DNA of 64,000 bases from Croceicoccus bisphenolivorans (GTDB lineage: Bacteria; Pseudomonadota; Alphaproteobacteria; Sphingomonadales; Sphingomonadaceae). Numbering within the stretch: position 1 is the stretch's first letter; the number at the start of each line of letters is the position of its first letter. The stretch spans positions 266,542 through 330,541 of the forward strand of contig NZ_LRSE01000002.1 of the NCBI RefSeq assembly GCF_001634625.1, given 5' to 3'. Made by a program: the position numbers and the translations under genes. Positions 18,710-27,740 of the stretch are shown in pieces. The notes beneath the pieces are model-generated. The model had not been told where the DNA came from. It worked only from the letters and a program-made list of their open reading frames with translations, and did no database searches.

Positions 18710-19963
18710 TCAGGCCGCAACCGGCAGGGTCGCGCCAAGGTGGCGGGCAACGTGCGGGGCAAGCGCTTCGGCATCGCGGCCCACACCGTCGATGAAGGTG
18801 GAGGCGCGGTGGCGCATGAACGGCAGGCCGAGCGCGTAGACGCCGGGCACGCGGGTCACGCCGCCGTGATGGACGATCTCTCCCGCGCGGCTGAGAACGG
18901 GGACATGGAGCCACGGGTAGTTGCGGCGAAAGCCCGTGGCCCAGAGGACGGAAGCGATGCCATGTGCGCGCAAGTTCATGGCCTCTGGCGTTTGCGGCAG
19001 CGGGGCGGGCGTGTTCCATGCCTGCGGTTCGACGGGAGCGTTGGTGCGCGTGGCGGCGATATGCGCGTCGATCCGGGCCAGCAGCGTGTAGCGACGGCGT
19101 TCGGCGGCGGCGCATTCATCCGCCAGCGTATCGGCGAAACCGACGGTGGTGTCATGCGCGGCGATGGCGCGGCCGGTGACAGTCACGCCCTCTGCGGAAA
19201 GGCGGTAGAGATCGATATCGCGGCCCGAACCGTCGCCCACCAGTTGCAGCGAGGGTTGCGAGGCGAGCGAACGGGCGCTGCGGCCCAACGGGCGCGGATC
19301 GTGCAGGAACCCGCTGGCATCCAGCCAGTCGAACAGGTCGCGCCCGCGATAGTTTCGCGGTGTGCGCACATGGCTTCCGGCAGACAGCACGACGCGACGG
19401 CCGGAACGGGCAATCTCGCGCGCCAGCTGCACGCCGGTGGCCGATGCGCCAACGACGAGGACGCCGCCCTGCGGCAGTTCGTCGGGCGTGATGTAGCGGT
19501 CCGGCGTCAGCTGGAAGATCGAGCGGCCCAGCTTCGCGCCCGAGGCAGGCACCGATGCCCTGTCGCAGGCGCCGGTCGCGATCACGACCGAACGGGCCAG
19601 CCAGGTGCCCGTTGTCGTCGCGACGCGAAACAGGCCCACGATGCGTTCGACCGCAAGGACCGAAGTGCCGGTCACCAGCGGAACGGTGCTCGCCTTCGCA
19701 TAGGTTTCGAGGCGGGTTACCAGATCGGAAGCAGAAAGGAACCCGTCCGACCGGCTCGCCAGCGAACGGCCCGGCATGCGGGTCATCCAGCCCGGCGTCA
19801 GCAGGCGTAGCGAAGGCCAGCGTTCGGACCGCCAGCGCTCGCCGATGCGGCCGCGTTCGATCACGACATGGTCGATACCCGCCTGCGACAGGCAATAGCT
19901 CATTGCGAGGCCGGCCTGGCCGCCGCCGATGATCAGACAGTCGATATTGCAGGTGCGGGTCAT
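18710..19963 (-). CDS. flavin-containing monooxygenase-like oxidoreductase (CzcO/TrkA type)
   Basis: A 417-residue two-dinucleotide-fold flavoprotein. FAD site: CLIIGGGQAGLAMSYCL (GGGQAG at 13-18). NADPH site: GGVLVVGASATGVQLAREIARSG in the middle. The ATG motif near the C-terminus reads SVLWATGFRR. The Baeyer-Villiger fingerprint FxGxxxHxxxW is not seen, so N- or S-oxygenation or simple reductase chemistry is more likely. This is the first gene of the operon that runs through the FAD monooxygenase, globin, cyclase, kinase and response regulator. ATG 19963 fits the family N-terminus. Motif B lies 47 bases upstream. Confidence 0.87.
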   Translation of the reverse strand: MTRTCNIDCLIIGGGQAGLAMSYCLSQAGIDHVVIERGRIGERWRSERWPSLRLLTPGWMTRMPGRSLASRSDGFLSASDLVTRLETYAKASTVPLVTGTSVLAVERIVGLFRVATTTGTWLARSVVIATGACDRASVPASGAKLGRSIFQLTPDRYITPDELPQGGVLVVGASATGVQLAREIARSGRRVVLSAGSHVRTPRNYRGRDLFDWLDASGFLHDPRPLGRSARSLASQPSLQLVGDGSGRDIDLYRLSAEGVTVTGRAIAAHDTTVGFADTLADECAAAERRRYTLLARIDAHIAATRTNAPVEPQAWNTPAPLPQTPEAMNLRAHGIASVLWATGFRRNYPWLHVPVLSRAGEIVHHGGVTRVPGVYALGLPFMRHRASTFIDGVGRDAEALAPHVARHLGATLPVAA

Positions 19964-20010
19964 TGGTCGTGTCCTTCGTAAGGTTCGCCAAAGGGATCTA
20001 CGCATGCCCT

Positions 20011-20057
20011 GTATCGGGAATGTGCCGCGCGAAGCGGTTTTGCGTTTCAATTGTTTC
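20011..20057 (-). promoter_or_regulatory. composite upstream motif B (FMO-globin-cyclase-kinase operon)
   Basis: On the + strand: GTATCG (20011-20016, degenerate first box), TGCCGCG (core CCGCG at 20025-20029), 14 bases, then GTTTCAATTGTTTC (20044-20057). Spacing between the elements is identical to motifs A and C. Only the outer box differs (GTATCG for GTTTCA). It ends 47 bases before ATG 19963. Confidence 0.72.
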
Positions 20058-20088
20058 CGGCTGTGGGAAGGGAGCCACCAAGGAAAAT

Positions 20089-20117
20089 GCCCGCCAGTCC
20101 GTGGGGGACCGGCGGGC
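20089..20117 (-). terminator. hairpin terminator after the OsmC-like gene
   Basis: GCCCGCC-A-GTCC pairs with GGAC-C-GGCGGGC across a 5-base loop, with one mismatch. On the minus strand the stem is followed by ATTTTCCTT. It lies 39 bases past the OsmC stop and would separate that gene from the FMO operon. Confidence 0.7.
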
Positions 20118-20156
20118 ATCCTTACCCCGACTTGTTCAGGGGCGGGGGTAGAGGGC

Positions 20157-20747
20157 TCAGGCGGCAATCGCCTCGACAGTGACCGGAACGCCGTTGGTCA
20201 GCACGTCGAACACGGCGGATCGGGCGACCGACTGGTGCACGATCTTTTCCAGCGTGGCGGCATCGGCGTCACCGTCGATGCGGAAGGTGGCACGCACGCC
20301 GGCAAAGCCGTTGCGCACGTTCGGATCGAGGCCGAGAATGCCGCATAGGTCGATGTCGCCTTCGATCGTGCAGTCGACCGCGTTCAGCTTCACCTGGCGC
20401 ATGGCGGCGATGTTGCCGATGCCGGCGGTCAGGCAGCTGGCGAGCGCGGCCAGCAGCAGCTCGACCGGGGTCGCGGCATTGTCCTTGCCGCACAGGACGG
20501 CGGGGTGGTCGCCTTCGACCGTGTGGTCGCCCTCGCGTTCCTGTTCGCCGCAGGCACCGTAGAAGCCGTTCATGGTAACGCGGCTGTGGGTGCCTGCCAG
20601 CCACTGGCCGTTGGCGCGGAAAGTGAACTGCGCGATGTCGCGGTTGTCGTCGACAGCGCCGAGCGTTGCGGTGAAGGTCGGCACGTCGACGCCGTTCATG
20701 GCGATGCGTTCGGCTTTCGGGGCGGTCTTTTCGATGGTCTGGGTCAT
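20157..20747 (-). CDS. OsmC family protein
   Basis: A 196-residue OsmC/Ohr-fold protein. Classical members reduce organic hydroperoxides with two cysteines. The first is present as Cys105 in ALASCLTAG. At the place of the second (AGCPV in E. coli OsmC) this protein reads VARSAVF, so Ser177 aligns with the resolving Cys. Other cysteines (66, 86, 126, 135) could substitute. The length exceeds typical OsmC (about 140) through an N-terminal extension and an insert around 60-90. It is a single-gene unit with its own terminator. Motif C lies 85 bases upstream, linking it to the two neighbouring redox operons. Confidence 0.85.
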   Translation of the reverse strand: MTQTIEKTAPKAERIAMNGVDVPTFTATLGAVDDNRDIAQFTFRANGQWLAGTHSRVTMNGFYGACGEQEREGDHTVEGDHPAVLCGKDNAATPVELLLAALASCLTAGIGNIAAMRQVKLNAVDCTIEGDIDLCGILGLDPNVRNGFAGVRATFRIDGDADAATLEKIVHQSVARSAVFDVLTNGVPVTVEAIAA

Positions 20748-20832
20748 TGCATTTACTCCGGGTGAAACAGGGTTGAGAGTTTCGGCGCGAGAGCCTCTTG
20801 CCCTTGCGATGACCGGTTTCTGGTCTTCCCGT

Positions 20833-20879
20833 GTTTCACCCGGATGCCGCGAAGCGCCCGATCATGTTTCAATTGTTGC
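20833..20879 (-). promoter_or_regulatory. composite upstream motif C (OsmC-like gene)
   Basis: On the + strand: GTTTCACCCGGATGCCGCG (20833-20851), 14 bases, then GTTTCAATTGTTGC (20866-20879). The first half differs from motif A at two adjacent positions only, and the spacing is identical. It ends 85 bases before ATG 20747. Confidence 0.75.
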
Positions 20880-20899
20880 GGCCCGCGCGCGGGCGGGTT

Positions 20900-21772
20900 T
20901 CAGCCTTCCTCGGCAACGTCGACGGAGAAGGCCATCGTCTGGAACCCCGATCCGGTGAACACACCGTCGATCGGGGCGACATCGGCATAGTCGCGCCCCA
21001 TCGCGACCACGACATGGCTTTCGCGGGCAAGGCAGTCGTTCGTGGGGTCAAGCCCGATCCAGCCGATCTGCGGCCCGCACCACACCGCGACCCATGCGTG
21101 CATAGCATCGGCGCCGACCAGCCGTTCCTGTCCCGGCGGGGGCAGGGTGCGCAGGTATCCGCTGATGTAGGACGCCGGAATGCCATTGCCGCGCAGGGCG
21201 ACGATCATGACATGGGCGAAATCCTGACACACGCCCGACTTGCTTGCGAATGCCTCTGCCGGGGCGGTCTGGCTGTCGGTCGCGGTGGTGTCATAGGCGA
21301 ATTCCGCGTGGACCTTGCTGCACAGCGCCTGTGCCGCTTCCAGTACCGGCCGGTTGCCATCGAGCAGCGGCGCGGCCCAGTCGGCGATGGCCGTGTCGGG
21401 CACCGCGATGCGCGAACCGAACAGGTAGGGTGCGGGCGATTGCGGCCCCAGCTCCCGCGCCAGCATCGCCGCATCGCGGGTTTCGGCGATCGTGGGGCTG
21501 GTTTCTGGCACGGGCGGGGGCGTGACCGCGACGTGCATGGTGTTGTCGACCGTCACTTCCTGCACGCCGCCGCGAAACGACATGGTGGTGACATTGACGA
21601 CATAGGGGCCAAAGGCATCGGTCCGCTCTGTCGGCAGGGGCGTGATCTGCAGGTTCTGGTCAACCAGTTCCTGCCCCGGCCAGATCACCGGCGTCAGGCG
21701 CACGTTCAGGCGGGCAAGCGGCACGCCATTGCCATAGGACAGGCGTGTCTGGTGATGGATGCGATAGATCAT
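20900..21772 (-). CDS. transglutaminase-like cysteine protease-fold protein
   Basis: A 290-residue protein of the bacterial transglutaminase N / transglutaminase core type. The catalytic triad is visible as Cys in KSGVCQDFAHVMI, His in AMHAWVAVW and Asp in IGLDPTND. The N-terminal beta domain begins MIYRIHHQTRLSYG; this ATG at 21772 is 4 bases after the stop of the ATP-grasp/alpha-E gene. In this gene set such proteins are thought to act as peptidases or amide-forming/cleaving enzymes on a peptide made by the ATP-grasp partner (amidoligase neighbourhoods described by Iyer and Aravind). It is the last gene of the three-gene operon. Confidence 0.9.
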   Translation of the reverse strand: MIYRIHHQTRLSYGNGVPLARLNVRLTPVIWPGQELVDQNLQITPLPTERTDAFGPYVVNVTTMSFRGGVQEVTVDNTMHVAVTPPPVPETSPTIAETRDAAMLARELGPQSPAPYLFGSRIAVPDTAIADWAAPLLDGNRPVLEAAQALCSKVHAEFAYDTTATDSQTAPAEAFASKSGVCQDFAHVMIVALRGNGIPASYISGYLRTLPPPGQERLVGADAMHAWVAVWCGPQIGWIGLDPTNDCLARESHVVVAMGRDYADVAPIDGVFTGSGFQTMAFSVDVAEEG

Positions 21773-21776
21773 CGGT

Positions 21777-24275
21777 TCAACCGAGGAACGGCGCTCCATC
21801 GGCATCGGGCAGCATCTCGCCCAGGAAATAGCGGTTGCCGATCTCGTCCGACAGGTGGTTCAGCCCCTTCATCCACTGGTCCAGCGTGGCCGGTTCCAGC
21901 GTGGGGGCGTCGGCCGCCTCCAGCCATGCGCGCAGCGAACGGGCAAGGCGCATCGGCGTTTCGGTCATGCCATCATCCCGCGTGTTCGGCAGCTGCTCCA
22001 GATGGGCGATGATCTGGTCGATCTGGAAAGCCAGCCCGCGCGGTTGGGCCGGATCGAGCAGGACCATGTCCAGCACTGGCGCGATAAACGGCATGGCGAG
22101 ATAGCGGCTACGATAGGCGGCGTGCGCGTCAACGAGATCCAGCAGGGCGGCAAGGTCCTCTGCGCTGGCCTCTCCCGGCACCAGTGCCCGGGTTGCCTGA
22201 ATGATCATGGATGCCCGCTCTATCCGCAGGCCCATCTGCTGGAAGTGCCATGCCGGGCCGCGGCTCATCGTATCGGCCAGCAACCGGCCCAGCGCGGCAA
22301 ACCGCTCGACCAGAAGATCGCATGCCGCGCCCAGCGAATCGGCATCGGACCCGCAGGCGGGCAGCGGGCGGTTGACGATGCGCCAGATGTCGTGGGTCAG
22401 CCTGTCGCGCAGCAGCAGCGACAGCTTGCGACCCGATGCCAGCAGCGAAGCGACGGAGCCGGGCATGGCCAAGTCGCTCAGTGCGGTTTGCGCGATGTCG
22501 GGCGTCAGGCGCTGTTTGCCGGCCTCTGCCGGATAGGCCGCACCCAGCCTTTCGAGCAGTGCCGTGATGCGGTTGGCCGAGGTAGTCGTTCCGGTCGGCT
22601 GCGTTGCATGGCCCGTCGCGTGGCCGGTATCGAGCAGGACGCGCACCAGTCGGGTCGTCTGGTTGCCGCGTTCGGCATAGCGGCCGAGCCAGAAGAGGTT
22701 GTCGGCGGCCTGGCTGGGCAACACGCCAAGTTGCCGGCTGATCGTCGGCGGATCGAGCGAGGGGGGGTGGGAGTGCCGGTCTGCCCGTACCGGATCGATC
22801 ACGCAGATGTCGGCGGAGCGTTCGTTTTCGCCAATGAGGGGCGCGCGCAAGTTGCCGTGTTCGGAAATGCGGGCAAAGCCGCCGGGCAGCACGGTCCATT
22901 CGCCGGATCCGTCGCGGGCAAGGAAGACACGCATGGTGAAGCCGCGCGCTTCCAGCCGCTGCCCCTCGACCACCGGCGTGGTGGAAATGCGCACGATTTC
23001 CTGACCGACATAGTCCATCGGGCGGCGTTCGATGGATCTGACTAGCATCTCCCGCTCTGCAGGGGCCATTTGCGACACGACGCGGGAACGCCCGTCCTCC
23101 AGCCCGCCGACCGGCAGGCGAAAGGCGGGGCTGACCACCAGATTGTCGAGATTGCCGAGGACGGAGCCTCGTTCCTTCGGCTGTCCGCACCACCATGTCG
23201 CCGCGTTGGGCAGCTTCAGCGGCTCGCCAAGCAACTTGCGGCACAGGGCCGGCAGGAAGGCGGACATGACCCGCGCCTCCACCACGCCCGCGCCGGGCCA
23301 GTTCGCCATCACGAGATCGCCGCTGGCACAGGCCTTCAGCAAGTTGGGAACACCGATGCGCGAGCGGGCGTCGAAGGCCAGCGGATCGATGTCGCGCGCG
23401 TTGATCCAGCGCCACAGGGCATCAATACGCTTCAGCCCCGCGATGGTGCGGACATAGAGCCGCCCTTCGTTTTCGACGAGGTCGCGCCCTTCCACCAGCG
23501 AGAAGCCGAGATGGCGGGCAAGGTGTGCCTGTTCGGGGTAGGACTGGTTGAACCGGCCCGGTGTCAGCAGCCCGATGCGCGGATCGGCACGCTTGCAACT
23601 GGAAGCGATACCGTCGCGAAGGCCGTTGAAGAAATCGATGATCCGGCGTGAATTGATGTCGGCCAGCAGGCTGCCGGTCGCGCGGCCCAGCGCTATGCGG
23701 TTTTCCAGCGTATAGCCGATGCCAAGCGGCAGGCGAACGCGGTCTGACAGGACACGCCATTCGCCATTGGGACCGCGGGCAAGGTCGATCGCGCAGATTT
23801 TCAGATACCGCCCGCCCGTCGGCGGCAGGCCGACCATGCGGCGCGCGAAATCCGCGCTGCCCGATACGGCTGCGGCGGGCAGGTGCCCCTCTGCGATCAG
23901 GTTCTGCGCGCCGTAGATATCGGCAACCACCGCTTCGAGCAGGCTTGCACGCTGGATCAGGCCCGCCTCTATCCCGGACCATTCCTGTGCCCCGATCATC
24001 ACCGGCAACGGAGAGAGCGGCCACGGGCGTTCGTCGACATCGCCCGTCAGGCGGAAGGCAAGGCCGAGGTCGCCGACTTGCCGGTCCATCCATTCCTGTG
24101 CCTGCGCGATGCCGCCGGGAAGCCGGGCAATCCCCGCGGCAAAACGCCGCCATGCCTGCGCCACGTCTTCCGGCGCGGAGGCATAGATGTCCGCCGCGCG
24201 GCTTTCCGGCGCGTAATAGGCCATCGGATCCGTCGCCGGATCGGGGCCGAATAGATCCTGGTCCACTGTGGCCAT
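21777..24275 (-). CDS. circularly permuted ATP-grasp (type 2) - alpha-E domain fusion protein
   Basis: An 832-residue protein. Residues about 1-490 match the circularly permuted ATP-grasp type 2 family, a putative amide/peptide-bond-forming ligase. Elements include RRMVGLPPTGGRYLKICAIDLARGPNGEW, YTLENR, LTPGRFNQSYPEQAHLA and YVGQEIV. Residues about 520-825 match the all-helical alpha-E domain (SQAADNLFWLGRYAERGNQTTRLVR, DNLNHLSDEIG-like end). In many bacteria these are two adjacent genes; here they are fused. The stop-to-start distance to the downstream transglutaminase is 4 bases. The product of the ligase is not known. Confidence 0.9.
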   Translation of the reverse strand: MATVDQDLFGPDPATDPMAYYAPESRAADIYASAPEDVAQAWRRFAAGIARLPGGIAQAQEWMDRQVGDLGLAFRLTGDVDERPWPLSPLPVMIGAQEWSGIEAGLIQRASLLEAVVADIYGAQNLIAEGHLPAAAVSGSADFARRMVGLPPTGGRYLKICAIDLARGPNGEWRVLSDRVRLPLGIGYTLENRIALGRATGSLLADINSRRIIDFFNGLRDGIASSCKRADPRIGLLTPGRFNQSYPEQAHLARHLGFSLVEGRDLVENEGRLYVRTIAGLKRIDALWRWINARDIDPLAFDARSRIGVPNLLKACASGDLVMANWPGAGVVEARVMSAFLPALCRKLLGEPLKLPNAATWWCGQPKERGSVLGNLDNLVVSPAFRLPVGGLEDGRSRVVSQMAPAEREMLVRSIERRPMDYVGQEIVRISTTPVVEGQRLEARGFTMRVFLARDGSGEWTVLPGGFARISEHGNLRAPLIGENERSADICVIDPVRADRHSHPPSLDPPTISRQLGVLPSQAADNLFWLGRYAERGNQTTRLVRVLLDTGHATGHATQPTGTTTSANRITALLERLGAAYPAEAGKQRLTPDIAQTALSDLAMPGSVASLLASGRKLSLLLRDRLTHDIWRIVNRPLPACGSDADSLGAACDLLVERFAALGRLLADTMSRGPAWHFQQMGLRIERASMIIQATRALVPGEASAEDLAALLDLVDAHAAYRSRYLAMPFIAPVLDMVLLDPAQPRGLAFQIDQIIAHLEQLPNTRDDGMTETPMRLARSLRAWLEAADAPTLEPATLDQWMKGLNHLSDEIGNRYFLGEMLPDADGAPFLG

Positions 24276-24289
24276 CAGGCCGGTTTCCC

Positions 24290-27200
24290 TTAGTGCAGCC
24301 CTGCCGGGCGGCGCAGATCCAGTGTCATCGGAAATTCCCCTCCATGTTCTTCTGCCGGGATATCGACCCGGCCCGGCGTATGCCCGTGGTCCTGAAAGCG
24401 CGCCTTGCGGCGGCTCTCGGCCTCGTAACTGTTGACCGGAACATCATCATACGCGCGTCCACCCGGGTGTGCCACATGATAGACACAACCCCCCAGCGAG
24501 CGATTGTTCCACGTATCGAAGACATCGAAGGTGAGTGGTGCATCCGCCCCGAGCAATGGATGAAGGCACGACGGCGGCGCCCATGCCTTGTAACGCACGC
24601 CGCCCACGGCCTCTCCGGGACGGCCCGTGGGGTGCATGGGTACGCGCCTGCCGTTGCAGCCGATGACGTGGCGGCCGGGAACCAGACCCTTGGCCCGCAC
24701 CTGCAACCGTTCGGTGCTGGAATCGACGTAGCGTACCGTGCCGCCGATCGCGCCGGTTTCGCCCAGCACGTTCCACGGTTCAAGCGCATGACCCACTTCC
24801 AGCACCACGCCGCCGGCTTCGATCGCGCCGTGGGTGGGAAAGCGGAACTGGCGCTGGGCTTCGAACCATTGCGGGTCGAAGTCGTAGCCCGCGTGCCGCA
24901 GGTCCGACAGCACTTCGAGGAAATCTGTCCAGCAATGGTGTTCGAGCAGAAACCGGTCATGCAGCGCAGTGCCCCAGCGTACGAGGCTGCCGTCCTGCGG
25001 TTCACGCCAGAACCATGCGAGCAATGCGCGGAGCAGGAGTTGCTGCGCCACGCTCATCTTCGCGTCCGGCGGCATTTCGAACCCGCGAAACTCGACAAGG
25101 CCGAGGCGCCCCGTCGGACCGTCGGGCGAATAGAGCTTGTCGATGCAGATCTCGGTACGGTGGGTGTTGCCCGTCACGTCGACCAGCATGTTGCGGAACA
25201 GGAGGTCCACGACCCACGGGAACCTAGGCGGTTCGCCCGGCGGCGGCACTTGCGCCAGCGCGATTTCCAGCTCGTAAAGACTGTCGTGCCGCGCCTCGTC
25301 AATGCGCGGGGCCTGGCTGGTCGGGCCGATGAACAGGCCTGAGAATAGGTAGGACAGCGAGGGGTGCCGCTGCCAGTAGAGCACGAATGACTTCAAGAGG
25401 TCCGGACGGCGGATGAAGGGGCTGTCGGGGAAAGTCGCCCCGCCCATGACGAGGTGGTTGCCCCCGCCAGTGCCGACCGAACGCCCGTCGACCATGAACT
25501 TGTCCGCCGTGAGCCCGACTTCGCGGGCGTCTTCGTAAAGGCCCTCGGTCACGTCGACCAGTTCGCGCCACGAACCGGTGGGGTGGATGTTCACCTCGAT
25601 TACGCCGGGATCGGGCGTGACTTTCAGCACTTGCACGCGCGGGTCGGGCGGGGGCGGATAGCCCTCGATCCGCACCGGCATCTGCAGCTTTTCGGCCACG
25701 GCCTCGATCTCGGCCACGAGTTCGAGGAAATCCTCCATCGATTCGAGCGGGGGCACGAAGACGGAAAGGTAGGTTCCGCGCGGTTCCACGGTCATCGCGG
25801 TGCGAACCGCGCCCGCGATGATTTCCTGTTCCACGCGATCCTGCTGCGCCGCGCCTGCGGTTTCGACCCGTTCGAACCGCTGGTCGCCGCCGCCCGCGGT
25901 CATACGCTCCGCATCGTCGCTGCCCTTCCGCGACGCCTGCTGGCGATAGTCGGCCAGCGGGGCTTGCACGTCGGTTTCAACACGCGGGTGGGTATAGGGA
26001 TAGTCGGACTTGGAAACGTGGGGCAGCGAGCCCAGCGGCAGGCGATAGCCCAGCGCGGAATCGCCGGGCACGGCAGTCAGCTTGCCCTTGCGCACGGTCC
26101 ACTGTTCGGACTTCCAGCGGGGGCCTTTCGCGGGCTCGGCCTGCCATTTCTGGATCGGCAGGACATAGCCGACGGGCTTCGACAACCCGCGTGTGAAAGT
26201 GCGGACGATGCGTTCGCGTTCTTCGGGATCGTCGATCTTGGGGTCGCCCGGTTCGACGTTGATTGGCAGTTCGCCCTCACGCTCGATCCACTTTTCGGGG
26301 TCTTCGAACACCGGCTGGACGTAATCGCCCTCGACGCCGAGCTGGCTGGCCGCCTCGGCAAGGAACTGGCCCGCCGATGCGGCGTCCAGCGTCGCTTCGG
26401 CATCCTCGTCCGGGTCCATCGCGATCAGGTCGGGATTGGACCAGAGCGGCTTGCCGTCTTTCCGCCAGTAGAGCGTATAGCCCCAGCGCGGCAGGCTTTC
26501 GCCCGGGTACCACTTGCCTTGTCCGTGGTGCAGCAGCGCGCCGGGTGCGAACCGCGTGCGCAGCTTGCGGATCAGCTTGTCGGCATATTTCGCCTTCGTC
26601 GGTCCGACGGCGTCGCCGTTCCATTCGCCAGCCTCCGGATCGTCGGCGGCGACGAAGGTCGGTTCGCCGCCCATCGTCAACCGGCAGTCCTGCGCGACCA
26701 GATCCTCGTCCACCTTGTCGCCCAGCGCCAGCAGCGCTTCCCAGCGGTTGTCGGTGAACGGCTTGGTGATGCGAACCGCTTCGTGCACGCGGTCGACATT
26801 CATGGCGAAGCTGAAATCGACCTCGGCCGGTTCGGCCATGCCCGTGATCGGCGCGGCGGAACGGTAGTGCGGCGCGGCGGCGAGCGGAATATGCCCTTCG
26901 CCAGCGAAAAGCCCCGATGTCGGGTCCAGCCCGATCCAGCCTGCGCCGGGCACATAGACCTCGCACCATGCGTGAAGGTCGGTGAAGTCGGCTTCCGGTC
27001 CCTTCGGTCCTTCCACAGGCTCCACGTCCGCCTTCATCTGGATCAGGTAGCCGGACACGAACCGCGCGGCATAGCCAAGGCGGCGCAGCAGGTTGACCAT
27101 AAGCCAGCCGGTATCGCGGCACGATCCGGTGCCCAGTGTGAGCGTTTCTTCCGGCGTCTGCACGCCGGCTTCCATGCGCACGACATATCCGATCTTCTGT

Positions 27201-27655
27201 TCCAGCGCCTGGTTCACCGCGACGAAGAAGTCGATCGTACGGCCCTTCCAGCCGGAAAACTCGTTTACCAGCGTTTCGAACTTGTCGCCCGCCGGTTCGG
27301 CGTCGAAATAGGAGGACAGTTCCTCCTTCAGGTCCGCGTCGTAGGAGAAGGGGACTTCCTCTGCGCTTTCCTCTACGAAGCAGTCGAAGGGATTGATCAC
27401 CGTCAGGTCCGCGATCAGGTCGACCTCTATCGAGAAATGCGTGACGCGTTCGGGAAAGACGATGCGCGCCAGCCAGTTGCCGTGCGGGTCCTGTTGCCAG
27501 TTCAGGAAGTGGCCCGCCGGTTCGATCTTCAGCGAATAGTTCGGGATCGCGGTGCGGCTGTGCGGTGCAGGTCGCAATCGTACGACTTGGGCCCCCAGCT
27601 GGACCGGGCGGTCGTAGTTGTACCGGGTGGCGTGGTGCAGCGCGGCGCGGATCAT
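24290..27655 (-). CDS. transglutaminase - DUF2126 protein
   Basis: A 1121-residue protein. The N-terminus (about 1-290) is a transglutaminase domain with Cys in [23 protein letters not shown], His in [16 protein letters not shown] and Asp in GLDPTSG. The remainder is the large DUF2126 region, with [57 protein letters not shown] and [29 protein letters not shown], which resembles a glutamine-synthetase-like or ATP-utilising fold in published analyses. ATG 27655 gives the family start [18 protein letters not shown]. It is the first gene of the amidoligase operon and is divergent from the 5-oxoprolinase. Confidence 0.92.
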   Translation of the reverse strand: MIRAALHHATRYNYDRPVQLGAQVVRLRPAPHSRTAIPNYSLKIEPAGHFLNWQQDPHGNWLARIVFPERVTHFSIEVDLIADLTVINPFDCFVEESAEEVPFSYDADLKEELSSYFDAEPAGDKFETLVNEFSGWKGRTIDFFVAVNQALEQKIGYVVRMEAGVQTPEETLTLGTGSCRDTGWLMVNLLRRLGYAARFVSGYLIQMKADVEPVEGPKGPEADFTDLHAWCEVYVPGAGWIGLDPTSGLFAGEGHIPLAAAPHYRSAAPITGMAEPAEVDFSFAMNVDRVHEAVRITKPFTDNRWEALLALGDKVDEDLVAQDCRLTMGGEPTFVAADDPEAGEWNGDAVGPTKAKYADKLIRKLRTRFAPGALLHHGQGKWYPGESLPRWGYTLYWRKDGKPLWSNPDLIAMDPDEDAEATLDAASAGQFLAEAASQLGVEGDYVQPVFEDPEKWIEREGELPINVEPGDPKIDDPEERERIVRTFTRGLSKPVGYVLPIQKWQAEPAKGPRWKSEQWTVRKGKLTAVPGDSALGYRLPLGSLPHVSKSDYPYTHPRVETDVQAPLADYRQQASRKGSDDAERMTAGGGDQRFERVETAGAAQQDRVEQEIIAGAVRTAMTVEPRGTYLSVFVPPLESMEDFLELVAEIEAVAEKLQMPVRIEGYPPPPDPRVQVLKVTPDPGVIEVNIHPTGSWRELVDVTEGLYEDAREVGLTADKFMVDGRSVGTGGGNHLVMGGATFPDSPFIRRPDLLKSFVLYWQRHPSLSYLFSGLFIGPTSQAPRIDEARHDSLYELEIALAQVPPPGEPPRFPWVVDLLFRNMLVDVTGNTHRTEICIDKLYSPDGPTGRLGLVEFRGFEMPPDAKMSVAQQLLLRALLAWFWREPQDGSLVRWGTALHDRFLLEHHCWTDFLEVLSDLRHAGYDFDPQWFEAQRQFRFPTHGAIEAGGVVLEVGHALEPWNVLGETGAIGGTVRYVDSSTERLQVRAKGLVPGRHVIGCNGRRVPMHPTGRPGEAVGGVRYKAWAPPSCLHPLLGADAPLTFDVFDTWNNRSLGGCVYHVAHPGGRAYDDVPVNSYEAESRRKARFQDHGHTPGRVDIPAEEHGGEFPMTLDLRRPAGLH

Positions 27656-27740
27656 GAAACGGAGTAACGCACGAACCGTGCTGCAATGCAACAAATCTCG
27701 CGTTTGCGAACGTCACGCCGGTTGTGCCAAGGGGGCAGGC

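Noticed and set aside
20881..20894. Perfect palindrome GCCCGCGCGCGGGC after the transglutaminase stop
   Set aside because: GC-only palindrome without a T run; it could form a hairpin but gives no support for a terminator or operator.
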